DNA of 28,650 bases from a virus. A program made the translations under genes and the position numbers. Under the pieces are notes generated by a model. That model searched no databases. It had not been told where the DNA came from and was given only the letters and a program-made list of their open reading frames with translations. This document shows positions 1-7,329 of the stretch, piece by piece. The stretch is taken from positions 1 to 28,650 of the IMG/VR virus record IMGVR_UViG_3300045940_000156. One strand, given 5' to 3'. Position 1 is the first letter of the stretch; each line of letters opens with the position of its first letter.

Positions 1-17
1 CGGCAGACGCAAAAATT

Positions 18-44
18 GTCCACCAATGGTCCACCAATGGTCCA
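18..44. repeat. Short tandem direct repeat, 11-bp unit
   Basis: The 11-mer GTCCACCAATG occurs at 18-28 and again at 29-39, followed by a partial third copy (GTCCA, 40-44). Each unit contains ACCA and TGGT arms as a small imperfect dyad. It lies about 60 bp upstream of the first small gene, which encodes a ribbon-helix-helix protein, so an operator role is possible. It could equally be the 3' end of a gene cut by the window edge, because two forward frames are open here. Confidence 0.45.
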
Positions 45-102
45 AACTGCGGCATCGACTTAAGATATTGATAGAAAGCAATTTGCAGGACTGGAGCAGT
101 CT

Positions 103-330
103 ATGAGGGAGCCAGAAGAGGCGTTAGAGCCATTTCAAGCCGTCTCAAACGGTCACGGACTGGGCCGACACGTCCCTGCCACGCGGGTCCATCACCTGCG
201 TATTCGCCTCTCAGATGAGGTGTACGATTTACTCAAAGCCCGGGCCCGCGAGCAGCACCGCTCGATGCAGGGCCAGGTGCTGCGCCTGATCGAAACCGAC
301 GTGCGGCGGGCGAAAAAGGAGACCCCCTGA
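103..330 (+). CDS. Small ribbon-helix-helix (Arc/FitA-like) DNA-binding protein
   Basis: This 75-residue protein has a disordered N-terminal third. From about residue 32 it reads RIRLSDEVYDLLKARAREQ followed by a second helix ending LRLIETD, the beta-strand/helix/helix pattern of ribbon-helix-helix repressors and FitA-type antitoxins. Such proteins dimerise and bind short DNA repeats with the N-terminal strand. GGAG at 93-96 lies 6 nt before the ATG. The stop codon overlaps the next start (TGATG at 328-332), so the two genes are probably translated as a pair. No toxin such as a PIN-domain protein follows, so a stand-alone regulator is more likely than an antitoxin. The fold call is fairly safe; the DNA target is unknown. 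Confidence 0.7.
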   Translation: MREPEEALEPFQAVSNGHGLGRHVPATRVHHLRIRLSDEVYDLLKARAREQHRSMQGQVLRLIETDVRRAKKETP

Positions 331-536
331 TGGTGCCCGCGCTCACCTGCCAGGGCTGTGACGTCCTGCTGACGGCCAGCACGCTGTGTACCGAGCGGTC
401 GCTCCTCGCCGTGCCCCGGTGGGTCTGCCGGCAGTGCTGCGATTGCCCGGAGCACCGCGCGGAGGCCGAGCAGGACATCGATGGCACGGTGATCTGGCCA
501 CTGCCCCGCCGGGACCCGGAGCCGCCCCCCGCTTGA
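330..536 (+). CDS. Small Cys-rich zinc-ribbon-like protein, function unknown
   Basis: This 68-residue protein contains a CQGC pair near residues 8-11 and a second cluster, CRQCCDCPEH, near residues 33-42. Two closely spaced Cys pairs are typical of small zinc ribbons and suggest one bound zinc. The C-terminus is Pro-rich (ending EPPPA) and probably disordered. The start ATG shares bases with the stop of the upstream ribbon-helix-helix gene, which argues for translational coupling and makes this a real gene rather than a shadow frame. I do not recognise the family. A nucleic-acid-binding or protein-binding accessory role is only inference. Confidence 0.55.
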   Translation: MVPALTCQGCDVLLTASTLCTERSLLAVPRWVCRQCCDCPEHRAEAEQDIDGTVIWPLPRRDPEPPPA

Positions 537-576
537 GCCCCCAGACGCGGTACCCCGTGGCGGGTACCGTGGGGGC
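537..576 (+). terminator. Strong two-part hairpin directly after the zinc-ribbon gene
   Basis: An inner stem CGGTACCC (548-555) pairs with GGGTACCG (562-569) around the 6-nt loop CGTGGC. An outer stem GCCCCCA (537-543) pairs with TGGGGGC (570-576), with a 4-nt bulge (GACG) on the left side. It begins at the base after the TGA at 534-536. The stem has 15 paired positions and is very GC-rich, but no U-run follows, so it may be a transcript-end stabiliser, a Rho-associated pause, or a protein site rather than a classic intrinsic terminator. It separates the small-gene pair from the protease gene. Confidence 0.5.
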
Positions 577-702
577 CTGTCGGGGGTGGGATGGCAGGGC
601 ACCCCCCACCTAGCGTCCTGCGCGCGATCTCCTTCCCGCGCGGGGCGCGGCCGGCAGGGCGGGGGCAAAGGAGGCAAGAGGTCCTACGTGAAAGGAGCCC
701 CT

Positions 703-1644
703 ATGGTACGGAATCTGCTGGCTCTCCTGACGTCTTGCGTTCTTGTAAGCGTCCTTGAAGGCGAAGTGCGAGGGCAAACCTTGCCTGAAGCGATCGAGGG
801 TATTCGTCCCTCCATTGTGCAGATCAGGCTCTCCGTGGCTGATCTTTCTGAAGAAGAGAGTAAGAGGATCGGACGATCGTGGTATGAGCTTCCTCTTGGC
901 ACAGGATTTCTTGTCAACGACGAGGGCTACGTCATTACAGCACATCATGTCATTGAAGGGGGGACAAAGGCTCTGGAGAGCATTCCTGCAGCCCGCAAGC
1001 AGGTGATGGTTGGTCTCAGTCTTCCCACGCTGCCTACTGGGGATGAGCGGCAAATTATCGCGCAAGGTTTCTTCCAGTTGATTGCCTTCGACATCATTGA
1101 TACGGACCAGCAAAATGATTTGGCCTTACTGAAATTAAAACAAAACCCGTTGAAGGGGAAAGTGAGAGCGCCTCTACAAATCGATACCCAGAAAATATCG
1201 CCGCTGGCTGGCGTAGCACGGCTTAGTGTCAAAAGGCCACACGATGGCGCGGCTATTGCGATCTCTGGATATCCCCTCAGCTCTCCTGTCTTAGTCACAA
1301 CTGCAGGAGGGATGGCGACATCGTGGGCATTCGATGCTGGGCAGTTGCCATCCCCAGGGGCTCCTGCATGGTTTGTGAAGCCACAGGTGCGCAATTTTTA
1401 CTTAGCCGACATTGAAGCAAACCCTGGGAATAGTGGCGGGCCAGTCTATCTGGTAGACAATGGGGCAGTCATTGGGATCTGCACGGCAGGCAAAAAGGCT
1501 CCAGTCGTTGATCAGTACGGGAAACATGTAAAACTACCTGATAAAACCGAGCTGTATCAGTGGGCTGGATTGACCGTTGTCGTGCCTATTCATTATGCGA
1601 TCGAGCTGCTGAAAAAACATCATCTTGCTTTCCAGGAGCCATGA
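703..1644 (+). CDS. Secreted trypsin-like (HtrA/S1-type) serine protease
   Basis: This 313-residue protein is probably exported. A Sec-type signal spans about residues 1-25 (basic MVRN, hydrophobic core LLALLTSCVLVSV, cleavage near VRG/Q). The catalytic triad is visible: His in TAHHV (about H82), Asp in QQNDLALLKL (about D139) and Ser in NPGNSGGP (about S244). The oxyanion-hole glycines around the Ser are present. There is no PDZ domain, so it is a stand-alone protease rather than full DegP. The start at 703 is preferred over an in-frame start at 586 because AAAGGAG lies just upstream and the signal peptide then begins the protein. It is a cargo-type gene beside phage genes, so it may be a lysogenic-conversion factor or flanking host DNA. 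The substrate is unknown. Confidence 0.8.
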   Translation: MVRNLLALLTSCVLVSVLEGEVRGQTLPEAIEGIRPSIVQIRLSVADLSEEESKRIGRSWYELPLGTGFLVNDEGYVITAHHVIEGGTKALESIPAARKQVMVGLSLPTLPTGDERQIIAQGFFQLIAFDIIDTDQQNDLALLKLKQNPLKGKVRAPLQIDTQKISPLAGVARLSVKRPHDGAAIAISGYPLSSPVLVTTAGGMATSWAFDAGQLPSPGAPAWFVKPQVRNFYLADIEANPGNSGGPVYLVDNGAVIGICTAGKKAPVVDQYGKHVKLPDKTELYQWAGLTVVVPIHYAIELLKKHHLAFQEP

Positions 1645-1725
1645 GAGAACATTTTCCCATGAGAGCTTTGGGCCTCAATCACCTTCTTGCCTTCCTGTGT
1701 CCCTTCCTTCTTCTACGCCCTGCGC

Positions 1726-3420
1726 TCAGAGCAACGCGGGTTGTGGGTCTGTCCCTTTCTGACGCCGTCCAGCCTGGGGAAAGGTCACGGAGGGAGCGTA
1801 GCGCGGATACTGCACCGGTTTGCCTTGGAGCAACTCGGCAATGGTCAGGAGCTGGAGGCGTGGAAACTGCTGCTGCGGAAAATCTGTCGGGACGTAGAAA
1901 CCCGCGGCGGCTGCTTCCTGGCGCATGGGCTTCGTCGGCTCGTTGAGGGTCACCAAGACCCCGATGGCCGCTTGCTCCCGCTGCAACACTCCGGCCAGGT
2001 CGCGCACATAGGAGGCATTGACGTGGCCGCTTTTGACCTGGACCACGATGCGCTTGGGCTTCCCGCTCTGGTCATCGCGAAAGAGGATTTCCCCATCGAC
2101 CCCGCGATCCGCGCCCTTTTTCTTGTCCTGTGCCGGGCGGGCCTCGATCAGGTCGAGCGCCCACCATTCAAACTGGTAGCGATTGTGCTGTGCCAGAGCC
2201 TGGGCACTGGCCACGTCCTTGGGGACACCGATCACCTCATACGGGGCGAGGTCCTTGGGAAAGGTGGTCTCCAACCGGTGTTTCATGATGGTCATGGCGA
2301 TATGGGTGATATCGATTCCAATCCAGCGCCGGTTGAGGCGCTCGGAGACGGCAATCGCCGTGCCACAGCCGCAAAAGGGGTCGAGCACCACGTCACCCTC
2401 GTTGCTGCTGGCTTTGATGATGCGCTCCAAGAGCGTCTCGGGTTTCTGCGTTGGATAGCCCATACGCTCTTTGTCTTTGGCGGAAAGCGGGGCGATGTCG
2501 TTGATCATGTCTTGGATAAGCATGCCTTCCATGTCATCCAGATACCGCTTGAATCCTGGCACGCCGCCTTGCTTTTCCGGCCAATAGACTCGTCCCATCT
2601 GGTCCAAAGATGCCAAAGCCTCCAGGGGAGATTTGGGGAGGTTCTCAAGACCGGGTATGTTCCGTGGAATAGCCCAGTGTCTCCCCTTTGCGGTAGGATC
2701 ACATCCTTTCCACGGCAATCCAGACTCACCACTGCGTGTTCCAGCCCCTGTCAAATCGCCGACCCTGAATCGCCGCCCATCACGGTCTTTATAGCGATAA
2801 AAGGTCTCAAGGTATTTTGGGTCATATTCCTGATGGACTCTATTCCATGTAAAACTTTCAGAGCCGGTATAGAACAAAATGATGTCATGGATTGGTCCCC
2901 ATCGTTTCGCGGCATTATGGGCACTCGTGCGCTTCCAGACGATTTCGTTCTGGAAGTGCATCGGGCCAAAGATAGCGTCCATCACCATCTTTAAGTAATG
3001 ACTGGCGGTCGGATCACAATGCAGATACAAGCTCCCAGTCGACTTCAGCACCCGGTGCAGTTCCACAAGCCGGGGTGTCATCATGGTGAGATAGGCCAGC
3101 ATGTCCGTATTCCCCAGGCACTCCCGGAGAGCTGAGAGCAGTTTCGCCACTTTGGCTGGCCCCCGCGTGACGACATCCCAATAGGTCTGCTCGGATTCCT
3201 GGCCCCAGTGCCAGGTATCGTCAAACGCGGTAATTTGCGCTGCGGACTTCTCGCCGCTGTGTTCGCCGAAGAGCACATTGTACGTGGCGTTGGAGTTGAA
3301 CGGCGGGTCGAGATAAATCAGATCGACGCTGTCGTCAGCAATGTGCGAGCGGAGAATCTGTAAGTTATCCCCAAAATAGAGCGTGTTGGTCCATGCGGAC
3401 GGGGGCTGTGTGGCTTTCAT
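1726..3420 (-). CDS. DNA N6-adenine/N4-cytosine methyltransferase fused to an Mrr-like PD-(D/E)XK nuclease domain
   Basis: This 564-residue protein opens with a beta-class amino-methyltransferase: catalytic motif IV DPPF at 38-41, GYPTQKP at 321-327 and the AdoMet-binding motif DPFCGCGT at 347-354. That order (IV before I) matches type III Mod and related enzymes. After about residue 415 a second domain shows D442 in DRGVDGE, then VVQVKSG with Q461 and K463. This is the D...QxK signature of Mrr-type restriction endonuclease folds. One chain may therefore both methylate and cut, as in type IIG-like enzymes, or the nuclease-like domain may only bind DNA. The ATG overlaps the stop of the upstream HIRAN gene by 4 nt (ATGA). 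Target sequence unknown. Confidence 0.85.
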   Translation of the reverse strand: MKATQPPSAWTNTLYFGDNLQILRSHIADDSVDLIYLDPPFNSNATYNVLFGEHSGEKSAAQITAFDDTWHWGQESEQTYWDVVTRGPAKVAKLLSALRECLGNTDMLAYLTMMTPRLVELHRVLKSTGSLYLHCDPTASHYLKMVMDAIFGPMHFQNEIVWKRTSAHNAAKRWGPIHDIILFYTGSESFTWNRVHQEYDPKYLETFYRYKDRDGRRFRVGDLTGAGTRSGESGLPWKGCDPTAKGRHWAIPRNIPGLENLPKSPLEALASLDQMGRVYWPEKQGGVPGFKRYLDDMEGMLIQDMINDIAPLSAKDKERMGYPTQKPETLLERIIKASSNEGDVVLDPFCGCGTAIAVSERLNRRWIGIDITHIAMTIMKHRLETTFPKDLAPYEVIGVPKDVASAQALAQHNRYQFEWWALDLIEARPAQDKKKGADRGVDGEILFRDDQSGKPKRIVVQVKSGHVNASYVRDLAGVLQREQAAIGVLVTLNEPTKPMRQEAAAAGFYVPTDFPQQQFPRLQLLTIAELLQGKPVQYPRYAPSVTFPQAGRRQKGTDPQPALL

Positions 3421-4013
3421 GGGCTCTTCGGGTTCCTGGGTGTGGAAGGCACGAACACCTCAATTTCGACCCCGAGATTGAGATCCCTGGAGGGCGGGAG
3501 AAAGGCTTTCCGGGGACATATCCGCAGGTCCACTCCCGCATACTTCGTCGCGATGGCATCGGGTAAATATCCGATATGGCGCTTCACAGGTGTGCCGTTG
3601 ACGGTCCCTGACGCCATGACTTTCCGGGCGTGCGGATTCACGGGATTGTCTGGTTCCTCTTCCACACACAGCAGAAAATCCGGGCTCGGGGCAATCTGCA
3701 GAAAGTCCAGGCTCCGGGTCCCGAAAGACAACCCGGCAATTTTGACCTCATGGTGCCTGGTCTGTTTCCACCCTTGTGGAGGTCTTCCTCCACGATAACT
3801 GATAAAGTTTTTGTTGCTCCAGTCTGCACGCTGATACCACCCATCAGGCACGCTGTCGCCGTCTGCAATAACGGCAAATGGAAAGTCACGGACTAAAGCC
3901 GTCTGCTCCAGAGGGGCAGGATCACGCGCGGGGAGCTGCTGCGGAGCGGCTCGGAGTGGTACTATACTGTCCTCAACAGTCCGTCTGCCAAACAACCAGG
4001 TCAAAAAGCTCAT
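3417..4013 (-). CDS. HIRAN-domain protein
   Basis: This 198-residue protein has an N-terminal Pro/Ala-rich linker (about 15-40), a middle region rich in aromatic and basic residues (about 45-90), and a C-terminal part resembling a HIRAN domain (about 88-165). Recognisable elements are KIAGLSFG, then EEEPDNPVNPHARKV, then KRHIGYLPD. HIRAN domains bind DNA ends or single-stranded DNA 3' ends, are known as accessory modules of SNF2 helicases such as HLTF, and also occur alone in bacteria and phages. It overlaps by 4 nt both the upstream regulator gene and the downstream methyltransferase-nuclease gene. A role in delivering DNA ends to, or restraining, that enzyme is inference. The domain call is moderate, because it rests on motif pattern alone. 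Confidence 0.6.
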   Translation of the reverse strand: MSFLTWLFGRRTVEDSIVPLRAAPQQLPARDPAPLEQTALVRDFPFAVIADGDSVPDGWYQRADWSNKNFISYRGGRPPQGWKQTRHHEVKIAGLSFGTRSLDFLQIAPSPDFLLCVEEEPDNPVNPHARKVMASGTVNGTPVKRHIGYLPDAIATKYAGVDLRICPRKAFLPPSRDLNLGVEIEVFVPSTPRNPKSP

Positions 4014-4180
4014 GGGAATGTGGTCTCCTGTACGTTTCCACGTGTTTTCGAGGAGTGCTGCGCTAAATACTCGGTAATCAACTGCAGGACTTGCTGGCTA
4101 GCAGAGATGCCTTGCTCAACACACGCCACCCGAAAGCTCCGCCACAGACTCTCGTCCAGATAGATCGTCACTTTCTTCAT
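4010..4180 (-). CDS. Ribbon-helix-helix (CopG-like) regulator of the HIRAN/methyltransferase operon
   Basis: This 56-residue protein begins MKKVTIYLDESLWRSFRVA and continues with a second helix (QQVLQLITEYLAQ). That is a compact ribbon-helix-helix fold with the DNA-reading strand KKVTIYLD. The frame stays open upstream, but the ATG at 4180 is preceded by a clear AAGGAGG on the minus strand and starts exactly at the fold, so the longer form is rejected. Its stop overlaps the ATG of the HIRAN gene (ATGA). Direct repeats of ATGCTGT sit 28-60 bp upstream, as expected for autoregulation by this family. It probably controls expression of the whole three-gene operon. Confidence 0.75.
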   Translation of the reverse strand: MKKVTIYLDESLWRSFRVACVEQGISASQQVLQLITEYLAQHSSKTRGNVQETTFP

Positions 4181-4207
4181 CGGCTCCTCCTTGATTTCCA
4201 TGGCTGC

Positions 4208-4246
4208 TATGCTGTCATGCTGTTGTACTGTCATGCTGTATATGCT
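4208..4246 (-). promoter_or_regulatory. Candidate operator: 12-bp direct repeats at 16-bp spacing
   Basis: On the + strand CTGTCATGCTGT occurs at 4212-4223 and identically at 4228-4239, exactly 16 bp apart. Partial copies of the ATGCTGT core flank both (4209-4215 and 4242-4246). The array lies between the - strand ribbon-helix-helix regulator and the + strand HNH gene. It is only about 30 bp upstream of the regulator's ribosome site, where an autoregulatory operator would overlap its promoter. A TTGACG hexamer read on the minus strand (4291-4296) could be a -35 box, but I found no convincing -10 box at the right distance. Confidence 0.55.
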
Positions 4247-4350
4247 ATCGGCATCTGCCCCCAGAACTTGAGTGCCACGCCTTCCCCTTGCGTCAACTCC
4301 ACTCAATGTGTACCTTATGCCTCAGTACACACGAGACTTAGGAGCACCAC

Positions 4351-4692
4351 ATGCCCTGGCGTCCGCCCAGCCATCGTGCGCGCCCCCGCTCGCGAAAGCA
4401 GGCAGATGCGCAGTACAATGCCGAACGACGCGCCGCGCATGGTCCTGATCCCCGCAGCACCGCCCGCTGGCAACGGCTGCGCCGCTGGATGCTCCACCAC
4501 TTCCCCTGGTGTATGGACCCGTACGGTATGCACGTCCAGCACGGCGCTCAGGTACTGGCCACCGAGGTCGATCATCGCGTCGGCGTCCGGGTCAACCCGG
4601 CGCTGGCCTTTGAGCCGAGCAACTTGCAGACCCTGTGTCATGCCTGTCATGCGCGCAAGAGCGGGGAAGAACGGCGGGGTGTCCACGCATGA
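4351..4692 (+). CDS. Phage HNH endonuclease (terminase-associated)
   Basis: This 113-residue HNH nuclease has a basic N-terminus, then STARWQRLRRWMLHHFPWC (about 36-54), the catalytic VDH at 73-75 and the closing NLQTLCHACHARKS (about 91-104), whose Cys pair holds the structural metal. Only one of the usual two upstream metal cysteines (C54) is obvious. Small HNH proteins directly upstream of the terminase genes are common in HK97-like phages, where they work with the terminase to cut or pack DNA. AGGAG at 4338-4342 supports the ATG. The stop codon overlaps the next gene start (ATGA at 4689-4692). Confidence 0.85.
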   Translation: MPWRPPSHRARPRSRKQADAQYNAERRAAHGPDPRSTARWQRLRRWMLHHFPWCMDPYGMHVQHGAQVLATEVDHRVGVRVNPALAFEPSNLQTLCHACHARKSGEERRGVHA

Positions 4693-4994
4693 GTCATCGC
4701 ACGTGTGTGGCGCAGTATCTGAGCGATCCGACGACGAGACAGCGCTACGTTGTCCTCGATGAGATGTTCTGTCGCTTGCTGACTGAATGGCTTGTAGCAC
4801 AAGACACGGTACTCACCTGGGAGCATCTCCCGACGTGGCCAGGATGTACACTGGATGAGTATCTGACCCTCACGGCGGTGCTCGAACGCCTGGCACAGCA
4901 CGTCGGGTATCCCCTGACACCTGGGGAGAGCATCTTGCCGTTGTTGCAACGCGTGGCAGGTCGCTTGCAGCAGGAGCGTGACGCAATGCCCTGA
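4689..4994 (+). CDS. Hypothetical protein between HNH and small terminase
   Basis: This 101-residue protein is predicted mostly helical, with aliphatic- and Gln/Arg-rich stretches near the C-terminus (LLQRVAGRLQQERDAMP). No catalytic motif or membrane segment is visible. The frame is open from 4635, but the ATG at 4689 forms an ATGA overlap with the HNH stop and is the natural start. Its position between the HNH nuclease and terminase genes suggests a packaging or regulatory accessory role, though nothing in the sequence proves it. I do not recognise the family. Confidence 0.6.
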   Translation: MSHRTCVAQYLSDPTTRQRYVVLDEMFCRLLTEWLVAQDTVLTWEHLPTWPGCTLDEYLTLTAVLERLAQHVGYPLTPGESILPLLQRVAGRLQQERDAMP

Positions 4995-5147
4995 GATCCT
5001 GATGATCGGTTGCTCCCCGAGGGGGGGGGTGAATTCCTAGGACCTGCCGCCTATAGAACGACGCGCCAGTCACGCGTATTTTTTCACGGGTTTTGTGCGC
5101 GTTTTTTGGGCCGTGTCTCTCGCACGAACCCCTTGAGGATCCACACG
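4995..5147 (+). other. Intergenic stretch before the small terminase, with a G9 run
   Basis: About 150 bp without a supported gene. It contains an uninterrupted run of nine G at 5021-5029 and two short T-runs (about 5080 and 5102). This is the only sizeable gap in the packaging module, so it is the obvious place to look for a cos or pac site. I see no diagnostic sequence for either. Confidence 0.3.
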
Positions 5148-5639
5148 ATGGGCAAACGGGGACCGCTGCCCACGCCGACAAAAGTCCTGCGGATGCGCGG
5201 CTCCTGGCGGGCCAAAACCCGGCCACCGGAGCCGGGCGCACCAGCGGCCGAGAAACCACCCTGCCCGGCCTGGCTCGATGCCGACGCGCGCAAGGTCTGG
5301 CGGGCGCTCATGCCTCAGCTCGCCCGTCTGGGGATGCTGACGCGTCTTGATCAACACGCGCTTGCTCGGTACTGTACGCTGTGGGTCCGCTGGCGCAAGA
5401 TGGAAACGTTGCTCGCGGAGAAAGGCGAACTCGTCATCAGTTATACCGAGGAAGGAGCGGTCGCGGGAGTGCACGTCACGCCGTATGTGGCGATTGCGAG
5501 TACCCTGGCCGATAAATTGTTGCGGCTTGAACAGCACTTTGGCATGACGCCAAGCGCACGGGCCGCTCTCCATCTGGAGTTGCCCGATCCCCATGCCATC
5601 CCGAACGACCCGAAAGCCAAATTCTTCCGCCAGGCGTAA
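5148..5639 (+). CDS. terS: Terminase small subunit, P27 family
   Basis: This 163-residue protein begins MGKRGPLPTPTKVLRMRGSW, the typical basic opening of P27-type small terminases (a GRRPKPT-like start followed by a loose basic linker). A helical core follows, with PAWLDADARKVWRALMPQL and a middle region of YCTLWVRWRKMETLL. The C-terminus ends in an acidic/basic tail (PNDPKAKFFRQA) thought to engage the large subunit. The small subunit recognises phage DNA and stimulates packaging. ATG 5148 is chosen over an in-frame start at 5010, because the family consensus starts here and GAGG precedes it. The gene overlaps the large-subunit gene by 47 nt. Confidence 0.85.
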   Translation: MGKRGPLPTPTKVLRMRGSWRAKTRPPEPGAPAAEKPPCPAWLDADARKVWRALMPQLARLGMLTRLDQHALARYCTLWVRWRKMETLLAEKGELVISYTEEGAVAGVHVTPYVAIASTLADKLLRLEQHFGMTPSARAALHLELPDPHAIPNDPKAKFFRQA

Positions 5640-7329
5640 GCCGCTCCCCAAAACCTGGCAGACGCTGCTGCGGCAGCTCCCCGGGTATGACCCGCTTGCC
5701 ACCGCGGGCGATGCCTGGTTTGACCCCGACCTCGCCACGAAGATGCTTGACTTCTTCCCGACCTGCCTCCAGCACATCGAAGGGGCGGTTGCCGGGCAGC
5801 CCTTCCACCTCGAATGGTGGCAACAGGCGATTGTCGCCAATCTGTTTGGGTGGCAACGCCTGGATGAGCAAGGACGACAGGTGCGTCGCTATCGAGAGCT
5901 GTTTCTCTACGTGCCCCGGAAGAACGGCAAAACGCCCCTCTGTGCGGCTATCGGGGTGTTGATTCTGTTCTGTGATGACGAGATAGGCCAGCAAAACTAC
6001 ATTGGCGCCGGCGACCGGGAACAGGCGGGGAAGCTCTTCCGCTACGCCAAGGGCATGGTAGAACGGGAGCCCGAGCTGGCGAAGCGCTGCCGGATCTACG
6101 GCGGCAATGCTACGGCGGGGCAATCGCGCTCCATCGTGATCGAGGAGGAGAGTAGTTTCCTGCGCATCATTGCGGCGGATGCCGAGACCGCGCATGGGGA
6201 CACGACCCATGTAGCCATTATCGATGAGCTGCACGTGCAACCGAACCGCAACTTCTTTGATACGGTGCGCACCTCGTTTGCATCGCTGAACCGTCGCCAG
6301 CCGCTGTTTCTCCAGCTCACCACGGCCGACTACGACCGCCAGAGTATCTGCAATGAACAGTACCGTCTGGCGTGTCGGGTGCGCGATGGGGAGATTGAGC
6401 GCCCGGACCTCTTGCCGGTCATCTACGAAGCCCCAAGAATCTGGCATGGCGTTGAACTCGACTACACCGATCCGGCGGTGTACGGCAACGAGGACCTCTG
6501 GTCTCTGGCCAATCCCAACCTCGATGTCAGCGTGTCACGGGCCTATTTGCGGAGCGAGTGTCAGCGGACGCAGGACATTCCGGGCTACCTGCCCACGTTC
6601 TTACGCTTGCACCTGAACGTGCGGACCCAACAGGTCTCCATGTGGCTGGATCTGCAGAAGTGGGACGCGAGTGCCGGGGTGGTTCTCCCCGAGGATCTCG
6701 CCGGGCGGGCGTGCTGGGCTGGGCTCGATCTCGGGGCCACGTCGGACCTCACCAGTCTGTGTTTGCTCTTCCCCGAAGACGAGGGAACCTACACAGCGCT
6801 GTGGGTCAACTGGGTCCCGGAGGAGACGGCGAAGAAGCGCGAGCGGCGGGGCGATCCGGTCTACATCGAGGCGCGGCAACGCGGGGAGCTCCTGACGACC
6901 GAGGGTGATGAGACCGATTACAGCGTGATTCGGGCGCAGATCAACGACCTGGCCGAGATGTATAGTCTCCAGGAAATCGCTGTCGATCGGTTGTTTCAAG
7001 GGGTGGAGTTCTGCCAGCATCTGGTGAGCGACGGTTTCACCGTGGTGCCCTTCGGCCAGGGCTTCTTGTCGATGGCCGCTCCAACACAGGAGCTGGAACG
7101 GCTGGTGAATCGCGGCAGTTTGCACCATGGGGGCAACAAGCTGGTGCGCTGGACGGCAGGGAATTGCGTTGTGCGCCGGGATGCCGCGGGGAATATGAAG
7201 CCGGACAAGGAAAAGAGCCCCGATAAGATTGACCCGATAGTGGCGGTGATTATGGCTCTGGGCCGGTGTATGGTGCGGGAGGAAAAAGGTCTCAGTGTGT
7301 ATGAGACACGAGGATTGATGAGTATATGA
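5593..7329 (+). CDS. terL: Terminase large subunit (HK97/P27-associated type)
   Basis: This 578-residue packaging motor has an N-terminal ATPase with a Walker A-like VPRKNGKT at about 107-114 and Walker B VAIIDE at about 207-212 (glutamate 212 catalytic). The C-terminal RNase H-like nuclease has its first metal Asp in GLDLGATSD (about D379) and a last Asp in DPIVAVIMAL (about D547). The length is normal for the family. It translocates DNA into the prohead and cuts concatemers. The first ATG at 5593 lies inside the small-terminase gene without a clear Shine-Dalgarno, so the exact start is uncertain by a few codons. The stop overlaps the next ATG (ATGA). Confidence 0.93.
   Translation: MPSRTTRKPNSSARRKPLPKTWQTLLRQLPGYDPLATAGDAWFDPDLATKMLDFFPTCLQHIEGAVAGQPFHLEWWQQAIVANLFGWQRLDEQGRQVRRYRELFLYVPRKNGKTPLCAAIGVLILFCDDEIGQQNYIGAGDREQAGKLFRYAKGMVEREPELAKRCRIYGGNATAGQSRSIVIEEESSFLRIIAADAETAHGDTTHVAIIDELHVQPNRNFFDTVRTSFASLNRRQPLFLQLTTADYDRQSICNEQYRLACRVRDGEIERPDLLPVIYEAPRIWHGVELDYTDPAVYGNEDLWSLANPNLDVSVSRAYLRSECQRTQDIPGYLPTFLRLHLNVRTQQVSMWLDLQKWDASAGVVLPEDLAGRACWAGLDLGATSDLTSLCLLFPEDEGTYTALWVNWVPEETAKKRERRGDPVYIEARQRGELLTTEGDETDYSVIRAQINDLAEMYSLQEIAVDRLFQGVEFCQHLVSDGFTVVPFGQGFLSMAAPTQELERLVNRGSLHHGGNKLVRWTAGNCVVRRDAAGNMKPDKEKSPDKIDPIVAVIMALGRCMVREEKGLSVYETRGLMSI

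Noticed and set aside
1-106. Possible C-terminal end of an upstream gene at the left edge
   Set aside because: Two forward frames are open into the window, but fewer than 35 codons are visible and neither shows a recognisable motif.
1687-2994. 435-aa plus-strand frame opposite the methyltransferase
   Set aside because: The minus strand shows DPPF and DPFCGCGT motifs, whereas this frame has no recognisable domain.
4181-4306. 42-residue N-terminal extension of the small RHH regulator
   Set aside because: It would run through the operator-like repeats; the ATG at 4180 has the ribosome site and starts the fold.
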